Assembly: GCA_041844835.1 (NCBI GenBank)
Contig: JBGZBU010000027.1
Span: 1-63,721, forward strand
Source: CAUUCX01 sp041844835
Lineage (GTDB): Bacteria; Bacillota; Clostridia; Peptostreptococcales; Anaerovoracaceae
Direction: 5' to 3'
Length of the DNA stretch: 63,721 nt
Shown in pieces: positions 53,659 through 62,880 of the stretch. The translations under genes and the position numbers were made by a program. A model generated the notes under the pieces. It saw only the letters and a program-made list of their open reading frames with translations. It ran no database searches and was not told the DNA's origin. Each line of letters begins with the position of its first letter. The stretch's first letter is position 1.

Positions 53659-54696
53659 CTATTTCTTAATCTTGGGTTTTGGCGGGTTTTTCATAATCTC
53701 ATCGTATATATCGACGGTGTCGACACGTTTTCCCTCAGTATCGTAGTAATAGGACATAGCAACCATTGTTTTTTTTCCGTCACTCGCCAGCGATTTGACG
53801 GGCTGAAACCGGAAACTTCCGTCCTTGCCTTTTACGTATACCCCGACCCTTTGCTTATCATCCGTTGTAAGGCTTTCATTAGAAACGAACAATCCGCTAT
53901 AGTCTGCCGTTACAACCTCCGCCTTGACTGAGCGCAGCTTTCCAAGCTCCGCGTAATCGCGATTGCATCTCAGCACCACTCTCCATTTATCATTATCGTC
54001 AATTATGCTGTTTACATGAGCCTTTACCTCGCCATCGGGCAATTTGACGGTCACTTGCTTATTTGTTGAATAATTTGCAATCCGTCCTTCATCAATCCAC
54101 ATGAGAATATACCATTCGTGATGATTGAATATTTTGTATAATGCCATGTTTTTATCAGTTTTTGTCCTCACGAGGTTTTGATGCGCGCCGGTCATGCGCA
54201 TGACTTTTTTCGATGAAATCTTTTCCATATTCGTGGGAGTCAAGCGTCCCTCGTTCCCATCAATATAGTATGAGACAATACCGCCCGTCGGTGCAACCAT
54301 GGTATCCAGCGATTGTATTTTTCCGCGCAATTTCGTAGTAATACCTTTCGCGGGATCCGAATAATCCTCTCCCGACGCAGTGCCGTCAAGAAGCAGGATG
54401 CGAGTACCCTTTTTTACCAACTCATCATCCTCGATGAGGTAATTGATATTCCCGCCTACCGTCGAAGCATACACGGTTTCATCACGTACTATATATGCCG
54501 TAACATCATCTTTAACCTGCATATTGCCGTATTGCAATACTTCCGTTTTTTTCAGAGCGCCGGTAAGTCCCGGGATAATATAAATTATGCTGTACAATAC
54601 AACAGCGATAATCAAAAAAAGATAAATCCATTTCGTCTTACGCCCAAACACGCCTCTGCGTTTTTTTTCGCTGTTATAATCAACATGTTTATTCAT
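53659..54696 (-). CDS. HlyD-like membrane-anchored protein of the sepF cluster
   Basis: This 345-residue protein has a basic N-terminus, one membrane helix (about 24-43) and an outer region resembling HlyD/barrel-sandwich adaptor proteins. Biotinyl-lipoyl-like stretches are TAYIVRDETVYAS and GGIVSYYIDGNEG. The tail is proline- and lysine-rich. No ABC transporter or outer-membrane partner is nearby. Such proteins recur beside yggS-sepF in Clostridia, suggesting a division or envelope role and not efflux; that is inference. Its ATG overlaps the last eight bases of trmD. Confidence 0.8.
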   Translation of the reverse strand: MNKHVDYNSEKKRRGVFGRKTKWIYLFLIIAVVLYSIIYIIPGLTGALKKTEVLQYGNMQVKDDVTAYIVRDETVYASTVGGNINYLIEDDELVKKGTRILLLDGTASGEDYSDPAKGITTKLRGKIQSLDTMVAPTGGIVSYYIDGNEGRLTPTNMEKISSKKVMRMTGAHQNLVRTKTDKNMALYKIFNHHEWYILMWIDEGRIANYSTNKQVTVKLPDGEVKAHVNSIIDDNDKWRVVLRCNRDYAELGKLRSVKAEVVTADYSGLFVSNESLTTDDKQRVGVYVKGKDGSFRFQPVKSLASDGKKTMVAMSYYYDTEGKRVDTVDIYDEIMKNPPKPKIKK

Positions 54697-55447
54697 TAAA
54701 ATTTTCCTGTTTCACTTTCTGCAAAATAGCCAGCTCTTTTTTCGACAGGGACGTCAAATCTACGCGGTTTAACAAATATTCATCAAAAAGATCCGGACGA
54801 TTTTTTTTCGTTATGCGCAAAGATTCCTCATACTTCCAAAGGGCGATTTTCCCGTGATCCCCGCCGAAGAGAACTGCAGGAGTCTCAAGTCCCTCGTAGT
54901 TTCTGGGTTTTGTATACTGCGGATGCTCAAGCAGTCCGCTGTAAATCGATTCATTTCTGACGGACTCTTCATTTCCAAGCACGCCGGGAATAAAGCGAAC
55001 CACCGAATCAAGCAACACCAATGCCGGCAATTCTCCTCCGGTCAATATATAATCGCCGATAGAAATTTCCTCAAAATTCCAATGGGATAAAACCCTCTCG
55101 TCTACTCCCTCGTATCTGCCGGACAATATCACAAGTTCCTCGGATTTTGCAAGTTCTCCCGCAAGATCGCCCGTCAGTTTTTTCCCTCGCGGAGACATGT
55201 ATATATATCGGGGTTTTTTTGAATCGATACTTCGGATCGCATCAAATATCGGCTGTGCCGACATGACCATTCCCGCTCCACCGCCGAAAGGCGTATCGTC
55301 GGTTCTGTTATGCCGATCATCCGTATGCTCGCGTATATCATGCACCCGTACTTCCAATATTTTACTGCAAACCGCCTTGCCTATCAACGAACCCTCGACG
55401 TACGGCAGGCAAAACTCCGGGAATATTGTCAAAATATCTATTTTCAT
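54689..55447 (-). CDS. trmD: tRNA (guanine(37)-N1)-methyltransferase
   Basis: This SPOUT-class methyltransferase makes m1G37, which prevents frameshifting. The motifs DILTIFPEFC, DDTPFGGGAGMVM, LSGRYEGVDERV and SIGDYILTGGELPALVLLD are intact. About 252 residues. An ATG two codons upstream (55453) is equally possible because the ribosome site is weak. It sits at the end of the ylxM-ffh-rpsP-khpA-rimM-trmD operon, without rplS following in this window. Confidence 0.95.
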   Translation of the reverse strand: MKIDILTIFPEFCLPYVEGSLIGKAVCSKILEVRVHDIREHTDDRHNRTDDTPFGGGAGMVMSAQPIFDAIRSIDSKKPRYIYMSPRGKKLTGDLAGELAKSEELVILSGRYEGVDERVLSHWNFEEISIGDYILTGGELPALVLLDSVVRFIPGVLGNEESVRNESIYSGLLEHPQYTKPRNYEGLETPAVLFGGDHGKIALWKYEESLRITKKNRPDLFDEYLLNRVDLTSLSKKELAILQKVKQENFNE

Positions 55448-55474
55448 AACCATAAGCTCATTTCTCTTGCGGCA

Positions 55475-55990
55475 TCAGAACTGATTTTCCATCATACCCT
55501 CAATCAGATCCACCGTTATCAGCCTCTTTGTCGCATCAATATTCTTTACTATTTCATCGACGAGAGGGATCAATATGGACCTGCCGTTTCCGACCCTTAC
55601 TTCGTATATATCCTGTGCCGTATTTTGGATGACGTTTACAAGCTCGCCGATATTTTCACCTTTTGTATCCACGACTTTCATGCCTATCAAATCTCTTATA
55701 TAAAATTCACCCTCCGGTAATTCCTCCAAGTCACTCTCCTTGATGTATATTTCGGCGCCCCGCATATTCTCAGCCGCACTGCGATCGTCTATATCTATGA
55801 ACTTGATGACAGGGCTTTTTTTTGCAAAACGCACGTTTTCAATCACGAATTCGCGGAACGCGTCTCCGACACAAAGGCTGTTTCCGACAGCATAACGATG
55901 CAGTCTCCCGGAATAACTTAAAACTTTCACTTCCCCTTTTATTCCGACGGCGCTTGCAATTTTCCCTATATTAACCATGTTATCCGCCAT
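55475..55990 (-). CDS. rimM: Ribosome maturation factor RimM
   Basis: This 171-residue RimM has the N-terminal domain (NIGKIASAVGIKGEVKVLSY) and the C-terminal PRC barrel (EGEFYIRDLIGMKVVD). It binds S19 and helps 30S assembly. The ATG at 55990 is chosen because GGTGGAGG lies four bases upstream; a longer frame to 56047 has none. It follows khpA and precedes trmD, the standard order. Confidence 0.94.
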   Translation of the reverse strand: MADNMVNIGKIASAVGIKGEVKVLSYSGRLHRYAVGNSLCVGDAFREFVIENVRFAKKSPVIKFIDIDDRSAAENMRGAEIYIKESDLEELPEGEFYIRDLIGMKVVDTKGENIGELVNVIQNTAQDIYEVRVGNGRSILIPLVDEIVKNIDATKRLITVDLIEGMMENQF

Positions 55991-56049
55991 CAGAACCTCC
56001 ACCTGAATGCATAGAAAGCAGGGGCGGCTTACACCGCCCCATATCAATA

Positions 56050-56277
56050 TTAAACAATTTCGACTATTACTTTTTGATTTTTTTTGCTGGCTGCAGCCTT
56101 AACGACTACACGCATAGCTTTTGCAATACGCCCGTGACTGCCTATTACCTTGCCCATGTCTTCCGATGCGACTCTAAGCTCAATGACTCTGGTTCCCGCG
56201 CCATCTGACTCGCTCACGGACACATCGTCAGGATTGTCAACGAGTGCCCTTGCTATTGTCTCGACAAGCTCCACCAT
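56050..56277 (-). CDS. khpA: KH-domain RNA-binding protein KhpA (YlqC)
   Basis: This 75-residue single KH domain contains the GxxG loop in VIGSHGRIAKAMR. Its usual length, its start after GGAGGAAG, and its place between rpsP and rimM all fit KhpA, a global RNA-binding protein linked to cell division and sRNA interactions in Gram-positive bacteria. A longer frame to 56370 overlaps rpsP and is rejected. Confidence 0.94.
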   Translation of the reverse strand: MVELVETIARALVDNPDDVSVSESDGAGTRVIELRVASEDMGKVIGSHGRIAKAMRVVVKAAASKKNQKVIVEIV

Positions 56278-56335
56278 ACAATCTTCCTCCAATCTCCATC
56301 TCACCTGTTTCGATGAGAAGCGTCCTGATATCGTC

Positions 56336-56671
56336 TTATTCGGCAACATCCTCTGCAGCCTGCGCAGCATCCACAGTCGTTTCCGCTTCGGATACCGCAG
56401 GAGCAGCCGCTTCCGCTATTTTCCCGTTCTTATCCAAAACACCCGCTTTTTTTAAAAGAGCTCTGACTGTTTCTGTCGGTTGTGCTCCGTCTTTGAGCCA
56501 TTTGATCGCGCGTTCGCCTTTTATAGTTATCTCCGCCGGATCCGTGAGCGGATTATAAAAACCGATTTCTTCAATGAATTTACCATCGCGAGGGGATCTT
56601 GAATCCGCCACTACTACTCTGTATACGGGCTTTTTATGTGCACCCATTCTCTTCAATCTGATTTTAACCAT
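56336..56671 (-). CDS. rpsP: 30S ribosomal protein S16
   Basis: This 111-residue S16 has the family core in the first 80 residues (KIRLKRMGAHKKPVYRVVVAD in two parts, then GFYNPL). It is followed by an extra 25-30 residue alanine- and glutamate-rich tail (AEAAAPAVSEAETTVDAAQA). Such tails occur in some Clostridia; their role is unknown. AAAGGAG precedes the ATG. It follows ffh after 77 bases. Confidence 0.96.
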   Translation of the reverse strand: MVKIRLKRMGAHKKPVYRVVVADSRSPRDGKFIEEIGFYNPLTDPAEITIKGERAIKWLKDGAQPTETVRALLKKAGVLDKNGKIAEAAAPAVSEAETTVDAAQAAEDVAE

Positions 56672-56748
56672 TTTCTTCTCCTTTGTTAATAAAATTATAT
56701 ATAAAATTGAAAATCAATTTTGCAAATCGCTTCTTATCGGCCTCTCTT

Positions 56749-58089
56749 TCAATTCATCCCGCGAAAAAGGTTATTGAGCTTTCCCCGTCCTCTGCCGCCG
56801 GTAAACTGTTTCATCATTTTTTTCGTATCGGCATATCGCTTTACCAGAGTATTTATCTTACTCACCGGCTGCCCGGAGCCCATGGAAATTCTTTTTCTTC
56901 TGCTGGCATTCAATATGGACGGATCATTTCTCTCCGCCCTGGTCATCGATAAAATTATCGCTTCCATTTCTTTCAGCTCCTGATTGCCCTGTTCAAAATC
57001 GACATCTTGAGTTTTCATACCCATTCCAGGAAGCATGTCCAGAATTTTGGCAATTCCGCCCATTTTTTTTATCTGGGCCATCTGATCGAGGAAATCTTCC
57101 AAAGTGAAAGAATTCTTGCGGATCCTCTCTTCTAGCTCCATGGCCTTTTTCTCATCCATGGTCTCTTCGGCTTTTTCGATAAGGGAAAGCATATCTCCCA
57201 TTCCGAGGATGCGTCCTGCCATCCTGTCGGGATGGAATTCTTCAAGAGCATCCGATTTTTCCCCGACACCGATGAATTTAATCGGCTTTCCGGTCACTTT
57301 TTTTGTGGAAAGTGCAGCTCCCCCCCTCGTGTCGCCGTCCAATTTCGTCATGATTATGCCGTCTATTCCGAGAGCGGAGTCAAACCCCTGCGCCACATTT
57401 ACGGCATCCTGTCCTGTCATTGCGTCCACCACGAGCAAAATCTCATGCGGCCTTATCTCTTTTTTTATATCGCAGAGTTCCTGCATGAGCGCATCATCAA
57501 TTTGAAGTCTGCCCGCAGTATCGACTATGAGGACATTATATCCCCGTACCTGAGCGTCATGCTCGGCGGCTTTTACTATCTCCACAGGATTTTTATTGTC
57601 TTTTAAAGCAAAGACCGGAACTCCCACTTGCGAGCCGATCGTTTCCAACTGTTCTATTGCCGCCGGTCTATAGACATCGCATGCGCAAAGCATGGGTTTC
57701 TTCCCGTTTTTAAGCAAATGCGCGGCAAGTTTGCCGCATGTTGTGGTCTTACCCGTTCCCTGAAGTCCGACCATCAAATACACGGTAAATCCCCTGGAAG
57801 AATATGTGAGTTTGCTGTTCACTTCGCCCATCATATCCACAAGCTGATCGCGCACAATTTTAATGACCTGCTGACCTGGAGTAAGGCTCTCCATGACATC
57901 CGCGCCCATGGATTTTGACTTCACTTCGGCAACAAACTCTTTGACAACTTTGTAGTTGACATCCGCTTCAAGCAAGGCCATGCGCACTTCCCGCATAGCT
58001 TCATCAATGTCTTTTTCACTTAAAATTCCCTTGCCCGTAAGTTTTTTGAACGTATTTTGCAATTTTTCGGACAAACCCTCAAAAGCCAC
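56749..58089 (-). CDS. ffh: Signal recognition particle protein Ffh
   Basis: This 446-residue SRP54 GTPase has an N-domain, a G-domain (GLQGTGKTTTCGKLA, DTAGRLQID, TKLDGDTRGGAAL) and a methionine-rich M-domain (about 300-446). The M-domain binds SRP RNA and signal sequences, with SMGSGQPVSKIN near the end. It starts with GTG preceded by AAGGAG. ylxM, the accessory gene, is immediately upstream. No SRP RNA gene is seen in the window. Confidence 0.96.
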   Translation of the reverse strand: MAFEGLSEKLQNTFKKLTGKGILSEKDIDEAMREVRMALLEADVNYKVVKEFVAEVKSKSMGADVMESLTPGQQVIKIVRDQLVDMMGEVNSKLTYSSRGFTVYLMVGLQGTGKTTTCGKLAAHLLKNGKKPMLCACDVYRPAAIEQLETIGSQVGVPVFALKDNKNPVEIVKAAEHDAQVRGYNVLIVDTAGRLQIDDALMQELCDIKKEIRPHEILLVVDAMTGQDAVNVAQGFDSALGIDGIIMTKLDGDTRGGAALSTKKVTGKPIKFIGVGEKSDALEEFHPDRMAGRILGMGDMLSLIEKAEETMDEKKAMELEERIRKNSFTLEDFLDQMAQIKKMGGIAKILDMLPGMGMKTQDVDFEQGNQELKEMEAIILSMTRAERNDPSILNASRRKRISMGSGQPVSKINTLVKRYADTKKMMKQFTGGRGRGKLNNLFRGMN

Positions 58090-58135
58090 TTTTCGTCTCC
58101 TTTAATTCCAATTATTTTATTTGATTCCAACTGCT

Positions 58136-58528
58136 TCATTGGTTATACCTTATTTTTTCCGTAAGTTCGCGTATTGAACGCAATTTATCTATGATGCGCG
58201 ACTGAACTGATTTTAAATCATTGTTATCCGATATGACTTCCATATCCGCGACGATTTCGTCAATCAGCATATCAATAGCATCCGCCGCCTCACCGCTTTC
58301 GACAAATCTTGCCAACAACCCCAATTTTTCCTCGCAATGCAACAAGCTCAGTTTTGCCTTTTTGAAAGTGTCATAAACCGCCTGCCGCGAGATTTCAAGC
58401 TTTTCGGCAATCTCCGCAAGCGAGTAATCTTCTTCATGAAAGAGCTCCATAACGAGCTGCTGTTTCTCGGTAAGCATCGGTTTATAAAAATCAAACAGCA
58501 AAGTGAGTTCCAAGACCTGATCCATAGA
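58136..58528 (-). CDS. ylxM: YlxM family helix-turn-helix protein
   Basis: This 130-residue protein of UPF0122 has a sigma-70 region 4-like helix-turn-helix (YSLAEIAEKLEISRQAVYDTFKKA, about 40-63). Streptococcal YlxM modulates SRP GTPase activity. AGG lies seven bases before the ATG at 58528. It heads the ribosome/SRP operon downstream of three tandem TTGACA elements. Confidence 0.92.
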   Translation of the reverse strand, partial: SMDQVLELTLLFDFYKPMLTEKQQLVMELFHEEDYSLAEIAEKLEISRQAVYDTFKKAKLSLLHCEEKLGLLARFVESGEAADAIDMLIDEIVADMEVISDNNDLKSVQSRIIDKLRSIRELTEKIRYNQ

Positions 58529-58565
58529 AAACCTCATTTTTTATTGCACATACAAGAAAATATGA

Positions 58566-58621
58566 TGTCAAGCAACTAAGCTTGTCAACTATAAAATAAC
58601 AGAGTATCACCACTTTGTCAA
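58566..58621 (-). promoter_or_regulatory. Three tandem TTGACA -35 elements before the ylxM-ffh operon
   Basis: On the minus strand perfect TTGACA boxes lie at 58616-58621, 58583-58588 and 58566-58571. With spacers of 17 or 18, the first pairs with TATTTT (58593-58598), the second with CATATT and the third with TGCAAT. The first is the best promoter. Multiple starts would suit an operon for ribosome and SRP parts. Confidence 0.6.
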
Positions 58622-58648
58622 CCGAAAATACGGGGGAATCCCGTCGGA

Positions 58649-59731
58649 TTATACAAGCTCCATGCAAAGGTAGCTTACCGGCATATTATTCTTGTTCACT
58701 ATGCTCATAATTGCTTCCACGTCACCGCTATATTGCGGCATTGATGCGCTCATCCCTTTGAAGAAATCCCTCCAAAAACTGTTGCTTATATAATCAATGC
58801 TCACAATTTCCGCGTCCTTTAATTTTTCCTCTTTTATCATTTTTTCACCGACTTCTTCAAGCGTTGCCAATCCGTCGACAAGTCCGTTGTCCACGGCCTG
58901 TCTTGCCGTGTATATCCTACCGTCCGCAAGCCTGCGAACATGATCGCGTTCCATGCCCCTGCCCTCAGTTACGACATCTAAAAATTGCTCATATGCATCC
59001 GAAATAATTCCCGCATATATCTGTCTTTGCGTCGGCGTCAACGGACGGATGACATCTCCCATTGCCTTGTTCTCTCCGGATGTGAGCGGCTCGGCCTTTA
59101 CACCGTACTTATCCATCAATCCGGATATGTCGAAATGATTCCCCATAGTTATCCCTATAGAACCCGTGATCGCATTTCTGTTTGCATATATCTTGTCCGC
59201 AGGCGCCGCAACGTAATAACCGCCTGATGCTGCAATTTCCTGCATGCTCGCATATACCGGACAATTTGTCTGCTCTTTGTAGTCCTTTATTTTAAGGTAC
59301 AGCTCATCGCTTGTGAAAACCGACCCGCCGGGAGAATTAATTGAAAGAATCAATCCGACATTGTATGGATCGTCGATCAGCTCATCAATTCTGTCAAGTG
59401 TCCATTGGTGATGATATCCCGCATCCTCCCATAGATAATCGCCGCTATCTCCAATTACGCCGTTTACATGAATGATCGCGATATAATTATAATCGGGAAG
59501 AATTATCTCTTCCGGCGAATATGTCGATGTCCCGTCAAAAATCCCCCTTGTGACCATATTGCACGAATATCCCAATGCCAAAACCAATGCGATAATGCAA
59601 GCGAATATAATAATATTACGCTTAAAACGGGATGTACCGCCGGCGGCATGCAGTCCGGTTCCCTTCTTCTGCCCCCAATACTCACTGCTCGTCACTCTTT
59701 CCACAACATCATTGCGTTTATCATCCGTCAT
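58649..59731 (-). CDS. sppA: Signal peptide peptidase SppA
   Basis: This 360-residue membrane serine protease digests leftover signal peptides. One membrane helix (about 38-60) is followed by the protease domain with the nucleophile in EIAASGGYY and the general-base lysine in SGENKAMGD. The later GRIYTARQAVDNGLVD is typical. I use the ATG at 59731 after GGAGG; the longer frame to 59821 only reads through partial repeat copy D. It is the short Gram-positive type with one protease domain. Confidence 0.93.
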   Translation of the reverse strand: MTDDKRNDVVERVTSSEYWGQKKGTGLHAAGGTSRFKRNIIIFACIIALVLALGYSCNMVTRGIFDGTSTYSPEEIILPDYNYIAIIHVNGVIGDSGDYLWEDAGYHHQWTLDRIDELIDDPYNVGLILSINSPGGSVFTSDELYLKIKDYKEQTNCPVYASMQEIAASGGYYVAAPADKIYANRNAITGSIGITMGNHFDISGLMDKYGVKAEPLTSGENKAMGDVIRPLTPTQRQIYAGIISDAYEQFLDVVTEGRGMERDHVRRLADGRIYTARQAVDNGLVDGLATLEEVGEKMIKEEKLKDAEIVSIDYISNSFWRDFFKGMSASMPQYSGDVEAIMSIVNKNNMPVSYLCMELV

Positions 59732-59781
59732 TCCAACCTCCATCGAAAAACAATCCCGACCACAATAAAAATATATTCTTA

Positions 59782-59834
59782 AATGCTCAACGCCTATCGT
59801 TGAGTGTATATATCGATGCAACTATTATATCAAG
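59782..59834 (-). repeat. Structured intergenic repeat, partial copy D (5' of sppA)
   Basis: This half copy (53 bp) retains the distal part: TGATATAAT (59824-59832), AGTTGCAT and the hairpin GCTCAACG/CGTTGAGT. The CGGC-GTT-GCCG hairpin, the inner arm and the gene-proximal -10 are absent. Its position and direction relative to sppA match the full copies. Confidence 0.75.
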
Positions 59835-59911
59835 CATCCCCCATCGTGGCTATTTATATTTTTGTTTGAGAATGAAATTTTTGAGCTTTGATTCTTCATT
59901 ACAGTTGCAGC

Positions 59912-59948
59912 AAAAAACGATGCGGAACGAATATCCGCATCGTTTTTT
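59912..59948 (-). terminator. Bidirectional intrinsic terminator after the ABC transporter operon
   Basis: A perfect 15-bp stem (59912-59926 with 59934-59948) with a seven-base loop has six A on the left and six T on the right. It lies 34 bases past the stop of the ABC permease gene on minus. It would insulate sppA from that operon. Confidence 0.88.
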
Positions 59949-59981
59949 GGATTGCCTTTTTACTTTTGCTTTATTCCCTGC

Positions 59982-62009
59982 CTAAATGAACAATTCCTCA
60001 ATTGGCCAAGGAACATTGTCAGGAGAAAATCTCACGACATGAGTATAACCTGATTTCATTGTTATTTCGCACTTGTACAGATTATCATCCGGAAGTGAGT
60101 TAAGCCATGTATCCGTCGATACTTCTCCGAGCAAATCGCCATATTTGGACGGGTTGTCCATCTTTACTGTCTTACCAAGGTAGGTCACCTTGACTGATTC
60201 AATATTTTTGGTGCCTATACTATCGATATTTATCCCCATGGATTTCAGGCACTCAAGCGTATTGACATCAGTTTCTTTAAGAAGAACTCTCATTGTCTCT
60301 TCATACCGGAGCTGTCCACTTTCGTATGGATTGAATTTTTTGCCGCTCCAGTCAAACTGCAAATCAATGCTGATCCCCGTACTTGGACCTATATTCCCTG
60401 AGTTTTGGAAATCTTTTTCCAATGCCGCCATCAGGTTTTTTACCTTCTCCGGATCGTGTATCCCCCCAACCCCCCAAATCGAGGCGGATTTGACAGGCGC
60501 CACAAGATTGTTAAAAGAATAAAAATCCTTGATTTCCTTGGTGAAAAACACATCATTCAAATACTTGTTGAACTCATCAATATTGATTTCAAAGCTACGC
60601 CTGAGCAGTTTTTTATTCCCGTTGAAGTATGATATATATGCTCTGCCCGTACTTTCATATGGATCGGCGAACTTGGCATTTTTGCCGCCGAAAGCATCTT
60701 TTTGAAGTTCGGTGAAAAATTTGATATTCTCCCGATCGCTGATTATCAGACTCATTTCACCCCCACTCTCCGAATTTGTACTGATTCCCGGCTTGAGCGG
60801 CTTGAAAAACTGCGCGTTATATCTGTCATAGCCATAGTCGGCATCGCCGTCATATACCGTATACTCGAATTTTATGTAATCGATTTTCGATAGTGGCGGC
60901 GTCTTTCCGGCATAGCCGAAGACATCAATCGCAAATGCGGAAACAAACAATGTCGCGACAATGCCATATATTACAAGATTTTTAACAAGAGCCTTATTGA
61001 ACACTCGCGCTGTTTTCAGCACAACCATGCGACCTATTGTGAGAAATATAAATGCACCCGTAATCAAACCCAAATAAAAATATTCTTCTCTTGAGCCTGC
61101 CATACCCCACAGATAAAGAGCCATAGCCGTCATTCCGAAAAATGCGAATATGTAGGAGACGATCGGAACCATGAAACCGAATGTGACTCCGTCCCCTGCA
61201 CGTTCCATTTGACGTATCTGATACAGGAAGTACGATAGTACAAACACCAGAATCCCGACCCCAATATATATACTCATGTATTTCGCATTTGTAATATACT
61301 CCGGATGTGCAATGAAGCGCAGGACCGGTGAGAGTGCAAAAGTAACGTCGGAATTGAAGACGAAACCTGTCAGATATTTTTCACCGTAAGTGGAAAGTGC
61401 GAGTGACACGCACGGGAATAAAGCGTTAAACCCGATTGCACCGATCAAATGATGCACCGTTGTTCCCGTTACCGTTCCCGCAAAAACAGATATTGCATAT
61501 ACGAATGTAATTGAAACCACGGACAATCCCAGCCACGTAAGTATTACGCTCGGCGCAAACACATTTATATTCGTAACCATATCCGAACCGTACACGGACT
61601 CTTTATAATATACCGGTTTTGATATTATAAGGAATATCAACGACAGCGCAATTGAAGGCACTACCGACAAAAGCCATCCCGTAAGCAAATTTGTATTAAA
61701 CAAACGTCCCCTCGAATATGGGAGTGAATTTATATATGTAACGCTTGCGGTTCCGTGCATGTATCTGAATACTGACAATGCACTTACAACAGGCAATATC
61801 ATATTTATCATAATAGTCCCCGGGTGTTTATTGCCGAACATGAAATGCAAATATTGAGCAAGTGAATCTTTTGTATCGATCATGTATATAGGGATCAATG
61901 CGAAGATAAACATGAACACAAATGCAATTGTCGGAATATACCAAAGTCTCCGGAGATTTTCACGGAATACCGCCGGCGAAATCTTATACCAAGATGTTTT
62001 GAATGTCAT
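59982..62009 (-). CDS. ABC-2-type transporter permease
   Basis: This 675-residue membrane protein has about eleven hydrophobic segments: one near 20-45, several up to 345, one near 350-375, then a long hydrophilic outer domain (about 390-675). It resembles ABC-2/YtrC-YtrD-like permeases coupled to GntR-controlled ATPases. GGGAGGTGA lies five bases before the ATG at 62009. It overlaps the ATPase gene by 26 bases. The substrate is unknown; related systems respond to wall-active antibiotics or peptides. Confidence 0.82.
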   Translation of the reverse strand: MTFKTSWYKISPAVFRENLRRLWYIPTIAFVFMFIFALIPIYMIDTKDSLAQYLHFMFGNKHPGTIMINMILPVVSALSVFRYMHGTASVTYINSLPYSRGRLFNTNLLTGWLLSVVPSIALSLIFLIISKPVYYKESVYGSDMVTNINVFAPSVILTWLGLSVVSITFVYAISVFAGTVTGTTVHHLIGAIGFNALFPCVSLALSTYGEKYLTGFVFNSDVTFALSPVLRFIAHPEYITNAKYMSIYIGVGILVFVLSYFLYQIRQMERAGDGVTFGFMVPIVSYIFAFFGMTAMALYLWGMAGSREEYFYLGLITGAFIFLTIGRMVVLKTARVFNKALVKNLVIYGIVATLFVSAFAIDVFGYAGKTPPLSKIDYIKFEYTVYDGDADYGYDRYNAQFFKPLKPGISTNSESGGEMSLIISDRENIKFFTELQKDAFGGKNAKFADPYESTGRAYISYFNGNKKLLRRSFEINIDEFNKYLNDVFFTKEIKDFYSFNNLVAPVKSASIWGVGGIHDPEKVKNLMAALEKDFQNSGNIGPSTGISIDLQFDWSGKKFNPYESGQLRYEETMRVLLKETDVNTLECLKSMGINIDSIGTKNIESVKVTYLGKTVKMDNPSKYGDLLGEVSTDTWLNSLPDDNLYKCEITMKSGYTHVVRFSPDNVPWPIEELFI

Positions 62010-62880
62010 CGTGTTCACCTCCCAGCTCATAAATAAAAATCTCTTCCAAAGTCAGCGGCAAGACATCTAAAATAAGCGGATTGCCGGACTTGAGTTTGTT
62101 TATAACCATGTCTTTTTTATCTCTGATAATCAGCAAATCCACGGCGCCGCGCGACTCTCTATGCAATATATTAAGTCCCTCATATTTAGATTCATTTCCA
62201 TCTTTATAAGCAACCTGCACTTTGTGTATGTCGGTCTTCAATTCGTCAAGCTCGCGTTCCAGAACCATTGCCCCGCCGGATAAAATTCCGATCGAATCAC
62301 ATATGCCCTCCATCTCTCTCAAATTATGCGAGGAAACCAAAACGGTCATATCGCGATCCGAAACGTCGTTGACTATATAATTCCAGACCTTTCTTCTGAC
62401 TACGGGATCAAGACCGTCTATCGGCTCGTCCAATATCAGATAATCCGGCTTTGCCGCCATGACCAGCGCAAAAACGGCCTGCTTTTGCATACCCTTTGAA
62501 AATCTGCTGACACGCCCCCTCAGATTCAGTCCGAATTCACCTATCATTTCATCAAAAATCGCCTGATCCCACTCCTTACGGGTACTCCTATGAAAGTGAG
62601 CCATATCTCGCAAATTGAAGCTGTTAAAGAAGTAGAATTCATCCGGAACAAAACCTATTTTAGCTTTTACGGATTCATTATCATATATAATTTCTCCGCC
62701 ATAAGTAATCTCCCCTGCATCCTGTTTGTATACCCCTGTAAGATGCTTTATAATTGTAGTTTTGCCGGAACCGTTTGTACCCACAAGCCCATAAATGGAA
62801 CCTTTTGCAACATTCAGGTTTAATGAGTTAAGTGCCTTAAAATTTCCGAAGCTTTTTGAAACATCACTAACCTTTATCAT
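61984..62880 (-). CDS. ABC transporter ATP-binding protein
   Basis: This 298-residue ATPase has Walker A GTNGSGKTTIIKHL, signature RFSKGMQKQAVFAL (FSKGM in place of LSGGQ, common in this subgroup), and Walker B YLILDEPIDGLDP. The C-terminal 80 residues are of the DUF4162 type seen in export ATPases of the YtrB/EcsA kind. AAAGGAGG precedes the ATG at 62880. It overlaps both the gntR gene (14 bases) and the permease. Confidence 0.92.
   Translation of the reverse strand: MIKVSDVSKSFGNFKALNSLNLNVAKGSIYGLVGTNGSGKTTIIKHLTGVYKQDAGEITYGGEIIYDNESVKAKIGFVPDEFYFFNSFNLRDMAHFHRSTRKEWDQAIFDEMIGEFGLNLRGRVSRFSKGMQKQAVFALVMAAKPDYLILDEPIDGLDPVVRRKVWNYIVNDVSDRDMTVLVSSHNLREMEGICDSIGILSGGAMVLERELDELKTDIHKVQVAYKDGNESKYEGLNILHRESRGAVDLLIIRDKKDMVINKLKSGNPLILDVLPLTLEEIFIYELGGEHDDIQNILV

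Noticed and set aside
59732..59821. N-terminal extension of SppA
   Set aside because: It reads through partial repeat copy D; the ATG at 59731 has GGAGG at good distance.
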